From Coprinus comatus (Eukaryota; Basidiomycota; Agaricomycetes; Agaricales; Agaricaceae): a DNA stretch of 64,000 nt. The notes beneath the pieces are model-generated. The model did not search any database and was not told the DNA's origin. It saw nothing but the letters and a program-made list of their open reading frames with translations. Shown here one piece after another: positions 12,676 through 23,472 of the stretch. Numbering within the stretch: the stretch's first letter is position 1; each line of letters opens with the position of its first letter. The position numbers were made by a program, and so were the translations under genes. The stretch covers positions 1,240,001-1,304,000 of the forward strand of contig JAWPGT010000003.1 in the NCBI GenBank assembly GCA_034638255.1. Direction: 5' to 3'.

Positions 12676-15600
12676 ATGCATCTCTATAACCTGACGCTAC
12701 AACCACCGACTGCAGTATTGCAGGCCGTCGTCGGCAATTTCTCCGGCGCCCGTCAGCAGGAAATTATTGTCTCCCGTGGTACCCGTCTAGAACTCCTTCG
12801 TCCCGACCCACAAACTGGCAAAGTCTCGACCATAATCGCCACAGATGCATTTGGCTCCATACGCTCTCTGGCTGCATTCAGGCTAACCGGCGCAACAAAG
12901 GGTGAGCGCCATGTACGTATATTTCTACTGCACACCTTTGACCTCTGTTTTCTCAGACTACGCAATCCTAGGCTCGGATTCAGGTCGTATCGTCATTCTC
13001 GAATATGACCCAAAGACAGCAAGTTTTGTGAAGTTACACCAGGAGACATACGGCAAGTCTGGTGCGCGTCGAATTGTTCCTGGCCAGTTTCTCGCCACCG
13101 ATCCAAAAGGTCGTAGCGTCATGATTGCTGCCGCGGAAAAAGCAAAACTGGTGTATATTCTAAACAGGGACGCTGCTGCCAACCTAACAATATCGTCACC
13201 ACTCGAAGCCCACAAGAACTCGGCCATCATTCACCATATCGTTGGGTTGGACGTTGGGTTCGAGAACCCTATATTTGCAGCGTTGGAAGTGGATTATGCG
13301 GAGTCTGATCAGGACCCAACCGGAGAGGCCTTTAGCAATGCTGAAAAGGTGAGCTCAGTAATGTTCAAGTTGTGATTAATGCTAAATATAATCTAGTTGT
13401 TGACATATTACGAGCTTGACCTTGGTCTGAACCATGTTGTGCGGAAATGGAGCGAACCAACAGACCCCCGCGCCAACCTTCTTGTCCAAGTGCCAGGCGG
13501 CCAACTCGCTTCGAACGCGGATCGCCATGATGGGCCGTCGGGTGTGCTGGTTTGCTGTGAGGACTACATTATTTACCGCCACATGGATGCTCGCCAGCAC
13601 CGTATCCCTATTCCCCGGAGAAAACATCCTTTAGAGGACAAAACTCGTGGTGTTATCATCACATCTGCTGTTATGCACAAGATGAAGGTAAGATCTGAAT
13701 ACATACGCTTATTTCATGGCTAATCGTATACAGGGTGCATTTTTCTTCCTACTACAAAGCGAAGATGGTGATCTTTTCAAGGTCACCATCGACCACGAAG
13801 ATGAGGAAGTCAAGGCTATTCGAATCAAATACTTCGATACCGTTCCTGTGGCATCGAGTTTGTGTATTCTCAAGTCAGGTTTCCTTTTCATTGCTTCAGA
13901 ATTTGGGAACCAGTGAGTATATGCGCTCATTACATGTATTGTTTTACTCACTAAAAACAACAAGTTATCTGTACCAGTTCCAGAAATTAGGTGATGACGA
14001 TAATGAACCTGAATTCAGTTCCGCATCATATCCATCTTTTGGAATGGCCGATCCCCAAGCTGGTCTTCCCCGCGCTTATTTCACCCCTCGCCCTCTGGAA
14101 AACTTGGCCCTTGCTGATGAGATGGAATCACTGGACCCCATCATTGACTCTAGGGTTCTCAACCTTTTGCCCAATTCCGACACCCCTCAAATTTTCGCTG
14201 CATGTGGGCGTGGTGCAAGAAGTAGTCTGAGAACATTGCGTCATGGTTTAGAGGTTGAAGAATCCGTCAGCTCAGACCTGCCAGGTATTCCAAATGCTGT
14301 CTGGACAACCAAGAGAACGGAAGATGGTAGGTTTTGTGATCTTTATAGTGGATATATGCGCTAATATCGACTTTTACAGATCCATATGACTCTTACATCA
14401 TTCTTTCATTTGTGAACGGCACTCTTGTTCTTTCCATCGGAGAAACCATTGAAGAAGTTCAAGACACTGGATTCCTTTCTTCAGCCCCAACACTTGCCGT
14501 TCAACAGATTGGTTCTGATGCTCTTCTCCAAGTACATCCCCACGGTATCCGCCATGTTCTTTCTGATCGTCGTGTCAATGAATGGAGGGTACCAGAAGGG
14601 AAAACGATTGTTGCTGCTACAACAAATAAGCGACAAGTTGTTGTTGCTTTGAGCTCAGCCGAATTAGTGTACTTCGAGTTGGATTTGGATGGGCAACTGA
14701 ATGAATATCAGGACCGTAAAGCCATGGGTAGTACTGTTCTTGCGCTTAGCATCGGCGAGGTGCCGGAGGGCAGGCAGAGGACTCCATATCTTGCTGTTGG
14801 ATGTGAAGACCAAACTGTTCGTATCATTTCCTTGGATCCGGAGAGTACTCTGGAAACTATCAGTTTGCAAGCACTCACTGCTCCACCCTCCGCCATCTGT
14901 ATAGCAGACATTCTGGACGCTAGCATCAACAAAGTGCAGCCAACAATGTTTGTCAATATTGGTTTGCAAAACGGTGTATTACTGAGAACTGTCCTGGACC
15001 CCATTAATGGCCAGCTTACCGATACTCGGACTCGGTGAGTGATGATTCCTCTGTTAATAACAGAATGTGCTAATTATCTTGTAGCTTCTTGGGTACGAGA
15101 CCCATCAAACTTGTTCGGGTTCAGATACACAAACAACCCGCAATCCTGGCCCTATCCTCACGCTCATGGCTGAACTACACGCATCAAAACTTCATGCACT
15201 TCACCCCGCTCATTTACGAGAACCTTGACTATGCATGGAGTTTCTCAGCGGAATTGAGCCCGGAGGGTTTAATTGGTATCTCTGGATCCGTCTTGAGGTG
15301 AGCTCGGGCTATATACTGGATGACTTAGGAGACTAACTAGTCTTAGGATATTCCAAGTACCTAAACTCGGTGTCAAGCTTAAGCAAGATTCAATTCCCCT
15401 ATCCTACACCCCTAGAAAGTTCATCACTCACCCCTCGAATCATTACTTCTATCTCATTGAAGGTGATCACCGAGTTATGGGACAGGAGGCAGTCAATAAG
15501 AAGCTGGCTGAACTAGTATGTCACATATCCTGTCTTGAATCATCTGGTTATCTGATGTGACTTTGTACAGCGTCAGCAAGGTACCAGGATTGATGAAGAA

Positions 15601-16882
15601 GTCTTGAACTTGTCGCCTGAACTCTTTGGGCGACCCAAAGCAGCGGCAGGAACGTGGGCCTCGAATATCAGAATCATTGACCCTGTTGAGGTATGAATGC
15701 CTTCTATCTTGTTTTAACCTAGGATCTGAATAAATGCAACAGGGAAAAACTGTTGCAGTTTTCTCATTAGACAACAACGAGAGTGCATTCTCAATTGCCG
15801 TTGTACCCTTTGCAGCACGGAACAACGAACTCCATCTAGTTGTTGGGACTGCGGCCGATACCCATGTTACACCCAGATCGTGTTCGAATGGCTTTTTGAG
15901 AGTGTATTCATTCACAAACGAGGGTACAGGGTTGGAGCTGTTGCATAAGGTGAGTTCTAAAACACTATTTATGGTTCAATGAAAAAAACTAACTATTGCG
16001 AAGACAGAAATTGATGACGTACCGCTTTCATTGTTGGCTTTCCAAGGGCGACTTGTAGCCGGCGTTGGTAAGGCGTTGAGGATATATGACATTGGAAAGA
16101 AAAAGATGCTACGCAAGGTTGAGAACAAGGTACGTTTGACAGTGTTTTCATCTAACTCTGGTCCTCATGGTATTTAGCAATTTGGATCGGCAATCGTAAC
16201 CCTTTCAACACAAGGATCGAGAATCCTCGTTGGTGACATGCAAGAATCAGTTTACTTTGTCGTGTATAAGGCGCCTGAAAACCGCCTACTCATCTTCGCT
16301 GATGATGCTCAACCACGGTGGATCACAGCTCATACTATGGTGGATTATAACACTGTGGCCGGTGCTGATCGGTTTGGCAATGTCTTTGTCAATCGATTGG
16401 ATTCGAAGGTGTCGGACCAGGTTGATGAAGATCCTACTGGCGCCGGAATTTTGCATGAAAAGGGATTGTTCATGGGAGCACCACACAAGACGCAGATGCT
16501 TTGCCATTTCCATGTTGGAGACCTTGTAACATCTATACACAAGGTGTCACTTGTTGCTGGTGGTCGTGAAGTTCTGTTATACACAGGGTTGCATGGTACT
16601 ATTGGCATTCTCGTACCATTTGTGACCAAGGAAGATGTGGATTTCATCTCAACTCTTGAACAACATCTCAGGACGGAACAAAACAGTCTGGTGGGACGAG
16701 ATCATCTAGCATGGAGAGGGTATTACGTACCTGTAAAAGCGGTGGTTGATGGAGATTTGTGTGAGACGTATGCTACTTTGAATGGATCGAAGCAGAGTGC
16801 TATCGCTGGGGAACTAGATAGAACTGTAGGAGAGGTGTTGAAAAAGCTGGAACAATTGAGAGTTACTGCCAGCGGTTTCTAA
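12676..16882 (+). CDS. RSE1: Splicing factor 3B subunit 3 (SF3b130/Rse1)
   Basis: Twelve exons: 12676-12901, 12957-13348, 13397-13687, 13734-13912, 13965-14326, 14380-15034, 15085-15297, 15347-15515, 15571-15690, 15743-15949, 16004-16129, 16178-16882. They give 1214 residues, close to the roughly 1217 of human SF3B3. Introns are 46 to 55 bases and phases agree throughout. Family signatures include the start [32 protein letters not shown], the H-Y-L-Y-Q block before [12 protein letters not shown], and the C-terminal CPSF_A region with [13 protein letters not shown] and [12 protein letters not shown]. The protein is a triple beta-propeller scaffold of the SF3b complex in U2 snRNP, supporting branch-site recognition in the nucleus. 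The gene appears intact and is expected to be single-copy and essential. The close relatives DDB1 and CPSF160 are less likely given the length and these motifs. Confidence 0.96.
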
Positions 16883-17270
16883 ATTTGATCTTGTGGAGAT
16901 GTGTAATTCTACTCATTGTTTTTTTTGTCGTCGTGCTTTTTTTTCGACTCGTTACTAGTCAGTTTCAGTTTCTCTCTCTACGCTGATATATTTGATGTAT
17001 GGCTGAAGTGTATTACTCCGATGGTCAATTGATAGGACGCTTCTAACACAACTGCCTATTCCCTCATGTTTGCAGTGCAACTGTTGAAAATAAAACTTCA
17101 AGGGTGTGGGAGGTAATGTGTTCGGTCTTTTTGTAACCGGGTTTTTGTAGATGGGAATTACGCCGATGTATTGGTAAGATATAAATAGCCGTCATCGACG
17201 TCTTTCCCATCAAACCCTTTTCACCCGTCTCTCCACTCTCCCTTCTCTGTATACCACGCATATATACGCA
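16883..17270 (+). promoter_or_regulatory. Intergenic region with TATA-like box upstream of the Ohr gene
   Basis: This 388-base region follows the RSE1 stop and precedes the OsmC/Ohr start. TATAAATA at 17180-17187 lies about 85 bases before the ATG at 17271, a usual distance for a fungal core promoter. The first part probably contains the RSE1 3' UTR. Confidence 0.5.
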
Positions 17271-17651
17271 ATGTCTTTTGCTCGTGCTATTTCTCGCCCT
17301 TCTCGCATTGTATTGCGGAACTTTGCCCCTAAGAGTAGAGGATATCTGACGCTGAAAGATGTCAAGGTACAGTTTTGTTTTATTATGATAAAATAGGAGA
17401 ATGTTCAATAAATGATGGTGAATCTTTGTTCTTCTTTTAGTATAAAGTAACAGCTACTGCTTTTGGTGCAGGAAGGAATGGAAATGTAGAAGCTGATGGG
17501 TTTGGTATTAAACTTGGTTTACCTAAAGAATTGGGAGGTACTGGTGAAGGAAAGAATCCGGAACAATTGTTTGCTATGGGTTATGCTTGTACGTTTTCCT
17601 TCTTCCTCACACCCCTTTCTCTCTCTCTCAAGATCTCTAGTACTCAAATAT

Positions 17652-17682
<31 letters not shown>

Positions 17683-17997
17683 TTGATTAGCGTGTTTCTT
17701 GGGTGCAACTCAACTTATGGCTCGGAATCAAAAGAAATTAGATCAAGCTGAAAATGCTAAAGTTTATGCTACAGTTTCGTTTGGTGAACCTGAGAAAATT
17801 GGTGGATTTGGATTGGCGGTTGATATTAAAGTTGAAGGTGTTGATGAAGAAGTACTTAAAGCTGCTCATGAGGTATATACCCCCTTTTTTTCTTATACTT
17901 ACTTATTTTTGAATAATGAACTGACAAGTTTATCTAGTTCTGCCCATATAGTCGTGCTTTCAAACATGGTATTGAGATAAATGTTTCTCGTGATTAG
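17271..17997 (+). CDS. OsmC/Ohr family organic hydroperoxide resistance protein
   Basis: Four exons: 17271-17366, 17441-17588, 17691-17872, 17938-17997, giving 161 residues. The family uses two reactive cysteines to reduce organic hydroperoxides. Both are present: Cys83 in SCFLGATQL and Cys144 in FCPYSRAFKHG. The core also holds the family's VTATAFGAGRNG and KNPEQLFAMGYA. The first 25 residues are rich in Arg and Ser with no acidic residue (MSFARAISRPSRIVLR), which suggests mitochondrial import; bacterial Ohr lacks such an extension. The intron before exon 3 contains an ATT microsatellite. The gene converges on GET1, with 368 bases between the stop codons. Length and motifs indicate an intact enzyme. 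Confidence 0.92.
17657..17682. repeat. ATT microsatellite in intron
   Basis: About eight to nine ATT units near the 3' end of the second intron of the Ohr gene, just upstream of the acceptor TTGATTAG. Confidence 0.85.
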
Positions 17998-18365
17998 GGG
18001 ATTTCAAATGTTCCAGGTTTTAGATAAGGACGTTTCAAAAAAGAAACAAGTAAAAAAGAATATAACGAACTTGCGTGTTATAGTAATTTATATAAAGAAA
18101 ATGACTAGTAACCTCCCTTGCACAACTTCCCCGCCAAAAACAAAATATCTAAAATATGCTCGGCATAATTACAGGTATAACAGCGTGATAAAAAAATATT
18201 TTATGTACGAGACATTGTACAAATATCCCCTGGACCCATTAGGGTTAACCCGTAAAAAAAATAACTTGTAGTGAAAGGCAAGGAAGAAAGCAAGCGTGCG
18301 TAGAGATGTATATGTATGTATGAGGGGTTGCGTGCGTGAAGTGCATGTTCAAGCCAAAATTAGAT
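17998..18365. other. Intergenic region between convergent Ohr and GET1
   Basis: AT-rich 368 bases holding the 3' flanks of two convergent genes. No open frame is supported. Confidence 0.5.
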
Positions 18366-19205
18366 TTAATCCAAGCCAGCAACTGGGATAGGTACGATTT
18401 TGGATTTATTTTCGCTAGGCTTTTCCTCTTCTTTTGGACTCGCGGGAGGAGAGATAACGAGGGGGACTATATGTTGTGTGTTTGGAAGGAGGAGGTAAAT
18501 ATGTAGGTTACAAATTGATATTATGGAGAAAGTGACTTACGTAGAACGTGTTGGACAGTATTTCCAGACACGTTGAGAGCATGTCGGCATGTCCATGTCC
18601 ACGTCATTATGCTAACTGAACCCTTTGGTGCGAATGGAAAGGAAAGCCAGAATGAAAGAGGTCCAAACCAGCCTTGTGGAAGGTAAAAGACTGGTTTTGA
18701 TCTGTATTTCCATGCAATGTAGAATTGAGGAAGGTTAACGAGTGCCCATAGGAATACACGGAATGAGACTGTGAATTGAGTCTTGGACGATGATAGTTCT
18801 GAGTCTGTTTCGAAATATTTATATATTAGGAGGAGAAAAGGAGTAAATGGGGGAATAAAAATAAGGACTGACTGAGTTTTTCAAGGTCTGCGAGTCCTTT
18901 GTCTACACTTCTCCGTAGCTTTGCCCATTTTGCGAATTGGTCTTGAGCACTTGTTTTCATTAACTCTTGCTTATTCTTGTAAATCTCCGTCTTTAATGTT
19001 CGTTGACGTTTAAGTGTGGAAGCTTTGGTCATCCATAGATAGACCGAATATGCCTATTTAACATATAATGTGTGACGTATTAATGAGGATGTGAGATTTG
19101 AGTATAACAGAAACGTACGTATCCACTTAAAACGCTTTCTCCTATCCAAGAAACTACTTGTGCCACGAGAATTATAAGAAACGATGTGAGGATTAATGAT
19201 ACCAT
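18366..19205 (-). CDS. GET1: GET complex subunit Get1 (WRB/CHD5-like)
   Basis: Five exons on the minus strand: 19205-19119, 19053-18873, 18804-18541 and 18466-18366 (the last carrying the stop), with introns of 65, 68 and 74 bases, giving 210 residues. Strictly this is four coding exons. Get1 is an ER membrane receptor that, with Get2, takes tail-anchored proteins from Get3. The N-terminal helix is [17 protein letters not shown]. The cytosolic coiled coil carries the family signature [15 protein letters not shown] followed by [12 protein letters not shown]. Two C-terminal hydrophobic segments follow, around [18 protein letters not shown] and [14 protein letters not shown]. The C terminus is Lys/Glu-rich ([14 protein letters not shown]). 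Size and topology match fungal Get1. The last intron is supported by a phase-consistent open frame; without it the protein would end six codons later. Confidence 0.93.
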
Positions 19206-20177
19206 GACTTCTGTGGTTTTTTTGTTGACAGCGAAAAGTCGTCCAAACGTAAACAAGAGAATAAATTCTGAGTGAAGAAAAGCCTCTAGACCGTTATAGA
19301 GAGTACCTTGACCTTGCTTAGGAGGTCAATTTAGTATTCTGTAGCCTGAATACTAACAAAAACCTGAGGATGATGTGACAGCAGATGGTAAATGTGAGTG
19401 AGGCGTCTGCATGATGTGCATGATGACTTTGACACGTGAGCAGAATCAGTATTAGGCTTGGCATACGTAATTAAATCAGGTATATTTTCTTTGATAAATT
19501 CCAAACGTTCTGTTTGTTCTTTTCGGTTTCCTGTGCGGAAAAATATTTGGTTTTTACACAACTTGGAGAATAATCGATATCAATGTCGGTTGAAGATTAT
19601 TATATCATACTTTTACATGTGATCTTATCCGTTCAACTGATGCTACTACATAGTAAGTATATGTTTGGACCGAAACCCCATTGAACAATAACAAGAGGAA
19701 TGCTGTGGCCACCAGATTAATATCACTCTTCTAAGAAAGGTACGCTGAGGAGTTGAAGCCGTGACTGATATAGTGTCTCATCCTTTAATACATCTTTCTA
19801 TCAGTTATTATTAACTTAGATTTATACTACCTTCGTTAGAACATTGATGGAGCTTCATTGAGGTGCTACACATTGGTAAGTAAGTGCAAGATGAAAGCAA
19901 CCTAATCACGACGTTGTATTACTTTTATGTACATACGTCGGCACATCAGTGCTCATGTTGTAGTTGAATACCGATCACTCAATTGTGGCTTGCATTCTGC
20001 CGAATCACAATTATTCTCTACTTACGACAATATTCAGCTGTCTGACCTTACTCGCCCCACAAATTATGCAACTCAGAACCCATCCGTTAAGGAAGACGTG
20101 TGCTCCTGCTATAAATCGAAGAGATGCGCTGTTTAGGTTTGTTGGTCGCGGTAAGCAGCTCTAAGTTCGTTGCCACG
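19206..20177. other. Intergenic region upstream of P450 copy 1, with duplicated segment
   Basis: The segment at about 19565-19770 resembles 22705-22900 upstream of P450 copy 2, sharing blocks such as TCGGTTGAA...TATCAT and CTAAGAAAGGTAC. The P450 duplication therefore included 5' flanking DNA. TATAAAT at 20110-20116 lies 62 bases before the chosen ATG of copy 1. No other gene is visible. Confidence 0.6.
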
Positions 20178-22440
20178 ATGATAACATTCCACTATTCAGA
20201 CCTTCTCGTTCCACTCCTCTGCTTGGTTATTCACGTGTCTCTTCGCTCTCACTTTCGTAGGAGAAAACTCCCATTACCTCCAGGTCCACCAAGATGGCCT
20301 TTGATAGGAAGTGCGCTATCGTTCCCTATGAAATATCCAGGAAGAGCTTTTGCGGACTTGGGCAAACAACTTAGTAAGCGTTTCTTGTTATGTGTGTTGT
20401 TTTTTGTGAGAGGCTTTCGATTGACTATATATTAGACTCAAAAATCCTCTACCATGAAGTATTGGGCCGCAAAATGGTCATACTGAACGACGTTCAGATG
20501 GCAAGAGATTTATTAGAGAAACGTTCAATGAAATACTCAAGCCGGTAATTACCTTTCCCTTCTGGATACAAAATGTACTATCTCTGACTCCCTCATTTGG
20601 ATGAACACAGACCTCAATTAATTGTTCTACGAGATATGTATGCAAATGGTCTCGAAATAGATAACTGGAGACACTGAATCCTTGTTTCACAGTATGAATA
20701 TTGATCACTTGTTCGCCGTCATGCCATATGGAGAGAAATGGCGCCACCATCGAAAACTTTTCCAACAATATTTCTCACCTCATGAAATGGAACTTCCTCA
20801 AGAGATCGAGCTCAACTTCATTCGAAAATTACTGTTACCTAGGCTCTATCAAGATCCTGTTAATTTCCAGGAAGCAATTACGGAGTACGCATAGTTCATT
20901 TTTCTTGAATACACTTCTTCTCTTACTGTTCTCTTTGGATTCTGTGCTGTGGTTTTTTTTTGGTGATTATTAGTTGTCTTGGAGGAATCTCGACTGTTAT
21001 GACATATGGAGTCCCTGTTCAACGTGATCATGACCCTCTTGTAAAACTTGTCGATGAAGCATCTGTATGCTTAGCACGTGGAACACTTCCAGGAGAATTC
21101 TTTGTAGAAATCATACCTTGGCTTAAACACGTTCCAGATTGGATGCCAGGTTCAGGATGGAAGACGAAGCTACGAAATTGGACGGTTATAGTGAGAAGAG
21201 CGTTGGATGAACCTTTCCAAGTGACACAAAATGCTTTGGTAAGTCGATACATTTACATTTATAACATTTATCTTGTGAGACAAGAGTTTTTTTTCTAGGC
21301 TAGTGGTACTGCCAGAAAATCGTTTGTTTCAACTTACTTGGAGCAAACGGACGATGTGGAGGAAGTATAACAAATCAAAGAGACTGCTACTATGGTATAT
21401 GCGGGTGAGTTGTTATTCTTTTTTAACATGGAACAAGGAAATATTAATATCCTTTTTAGCTGCGGCAGAGACTACTACTTCGGCACTTTTGGCATTCATT
21501 TTTGCAATGTATCGACACCCTGAAGTCCAACGCAAAGCTCAACAAGAACTGGATACTGTCATTGGTGATCGGTTACCCGAATTCTCTGATAAACATTCCC
21601 TACCTTATATCACTGCAGTACTTAAAGAGGTCCTTAGGTGGAACCCAGTCACTCCTCTTGGTAAGAAAATAAAAAATGATAACCAATCCCAGGAAAATAT
21701 TCAAATATTCAATTCTTGTTGCTAAAAATATAGGTGTTCCCCATTTGACTCATGAAGAAGACGTCTATCAGGGCCATTATATTCCGGCAGAAAGTACCAT
21801 TATATCGAATATCTTGTGAGTGTTTTTGTTTTTTTTGGGGGGGAATAACCGTTCTGATCTGACTTTTAATTGTATCCATGTAGTGCAATTCTTCATGATG
21901 AAGAGGTATATGAGAACCCAGGCACATTTAATCCAGAGCGGTTTATTAAGAATGGGAAAGTTGTTGTTCCTCCGGGATTAGATCCCGATGTTGTAACGTT
22001 CGGGTTCGGTAGAAGGTTAGTAAAATTCATGCTAAGTATACATCAGCTTTGATTGGGCCCAGTGGTTTGTGTGCTTAACTTAACCTCGCTCAATTGCTTC
22101 ATAGGGTATGTCCTGGAGCACATATAGGTCTATCAACCCTATATATAGTGGCAACATCAGTTCTATGTTTGTTCGACATTTCGTTCGAGATGGATGAGAA
22201 TGGAAACCCAATTGAACCTCCCGAATTGCCACATAATCTTTACTTTACTCCTACTAGTGTCATTTCGTGAGTGTCATTGATTTTTAATGTTTCAAGGTTT
22301 ATTGGGGCTGAACATATGGGCGCGGTTTTTGTAGTCGTCCTTTACCTTTCGGATGTAAAATTACTCCACGAGCAGGAAAGAATGTTGAACATATGTTGAA
22401 AGACTATATAGATGTTAAGGTAATTATGCAAACTTTTTAA
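20178..22440 (+). pseudogene. Cytochrome P450, tandem copy 1, with in-frame stop
   Basis: Eleven exons can be placed: 20178-20373, 20436-20544, 20611-20637, 20693-20884, 20974-21238, 21299-21404, 21460-21660, 21734-21815, 21884-22015, 22105-22266, 22335-22440 (526 codons). Features seen are an N-terminal anchor, the PPGPPRWP hinge, I-helix AAAETTT, ExxR as KEVLR, and heme loop FGFGRRVCPGAH. Codon 287, at 21368-21370, is TAA where copy 2 has CAA at the matching position (GAAGTTCAACAA). No alternative splice restores the frame: using the weak GTATAA donor next to the stop would break phase with exon 7. A truncated product would lack the I-helix and the heme ligand. The copy is probably a recent pseudogene, unless the base is a sequencing error. 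The start was set to match copy 2 rather than an upstream ATG at 20124. Confidence 0.85.
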
Positions 22441-23472
22441 CCATGTATTGTGACAGTAGAGATCAACTTGTATATTCTTTTTCTTATGTACTGTATGTAT
22501 AAGTCTAAAGATCAAGGTCCTTCGTGGATATCCCTGGGCACCCAGGGGCCAGCCATCACAGGCTATGTTGAGCATTATCGACGAACACGCCGATGGATAT
22601 GTTGATGATATATCATATATTACATGACCCTTATTTTCACTCTTGAAGGTTATGTTTCTTTTCAATTTCCTGAAGTTGCGGACACGTTCAATTTGCAACT
22701 AGAATAATAGTAGGTGTCAATATCGGTTGAATGTAATTGTATCATGCTTTACATATGGTCCTACCTCCACAATCGTATTATATTTTTGATCCAAAATAGC
22801 AATCAATGATAACGGATAACGAGGAATGCCATGTACTGTACGCTCGTAGACTAATGGTATTCTCTTCATCTAAGAAAGGTACACCGGATGAGTAGAGGCC
22901 ATTAGGGATAGAATGACCTATGTTGCATTCACATAGTAATTGAATCGTATATCATACTGCACATCACCTTCAACCTTCAAGTCGAAGGGATATCGCAGTA
23001 TATTACTGGGTCCAGGTGAATCTCCATCGGCTTGAACTCCTGTTTCACTTACTTATCAGAAATGAATGTACTTATCGTCTCTTTGTCTTTCAAAGAAGTA
23101 TGTCATAAGTTCCTGAAATACTGATTCACCCGGCCACTACCATGTCCGCTGTCAGATCTTCTGTTCAAATTCTATTACTCAATCACTTTGGTGCTTCTCT
23201 TCTGCTCGCTTGTTACAGCCTGATGTGATCAGGATGTAACTCGTATTGCCTACAAGTCTTCTAAATCAGATTTCAATATTCTTGGGTATTCAGTTGCCTG
23301 ACTTGTCACCTTACACCCACGGGCCACCCTTCCAAATCCACCCAATCTCATTGGTTAATTGGAAAGCTTCTGCCAGGGAAGATGCCCGTTTCCACATAAG
23401 TTCAAGAAGAGGGATCTCTTATTAAGGCTTGTCGGTCGTGGTAGTTAAGCAGCTCTAAGCTTGTTAGCCACA
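22441..23472. other. Intergenic region between P450 copies 1 and 2
   Basis: No gene is visible. It contains the second copy of the duplicated 5' flank (about 22705-22900), with the CTAAGAAAGGTAC block near 22872. Confidence 0.55.
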
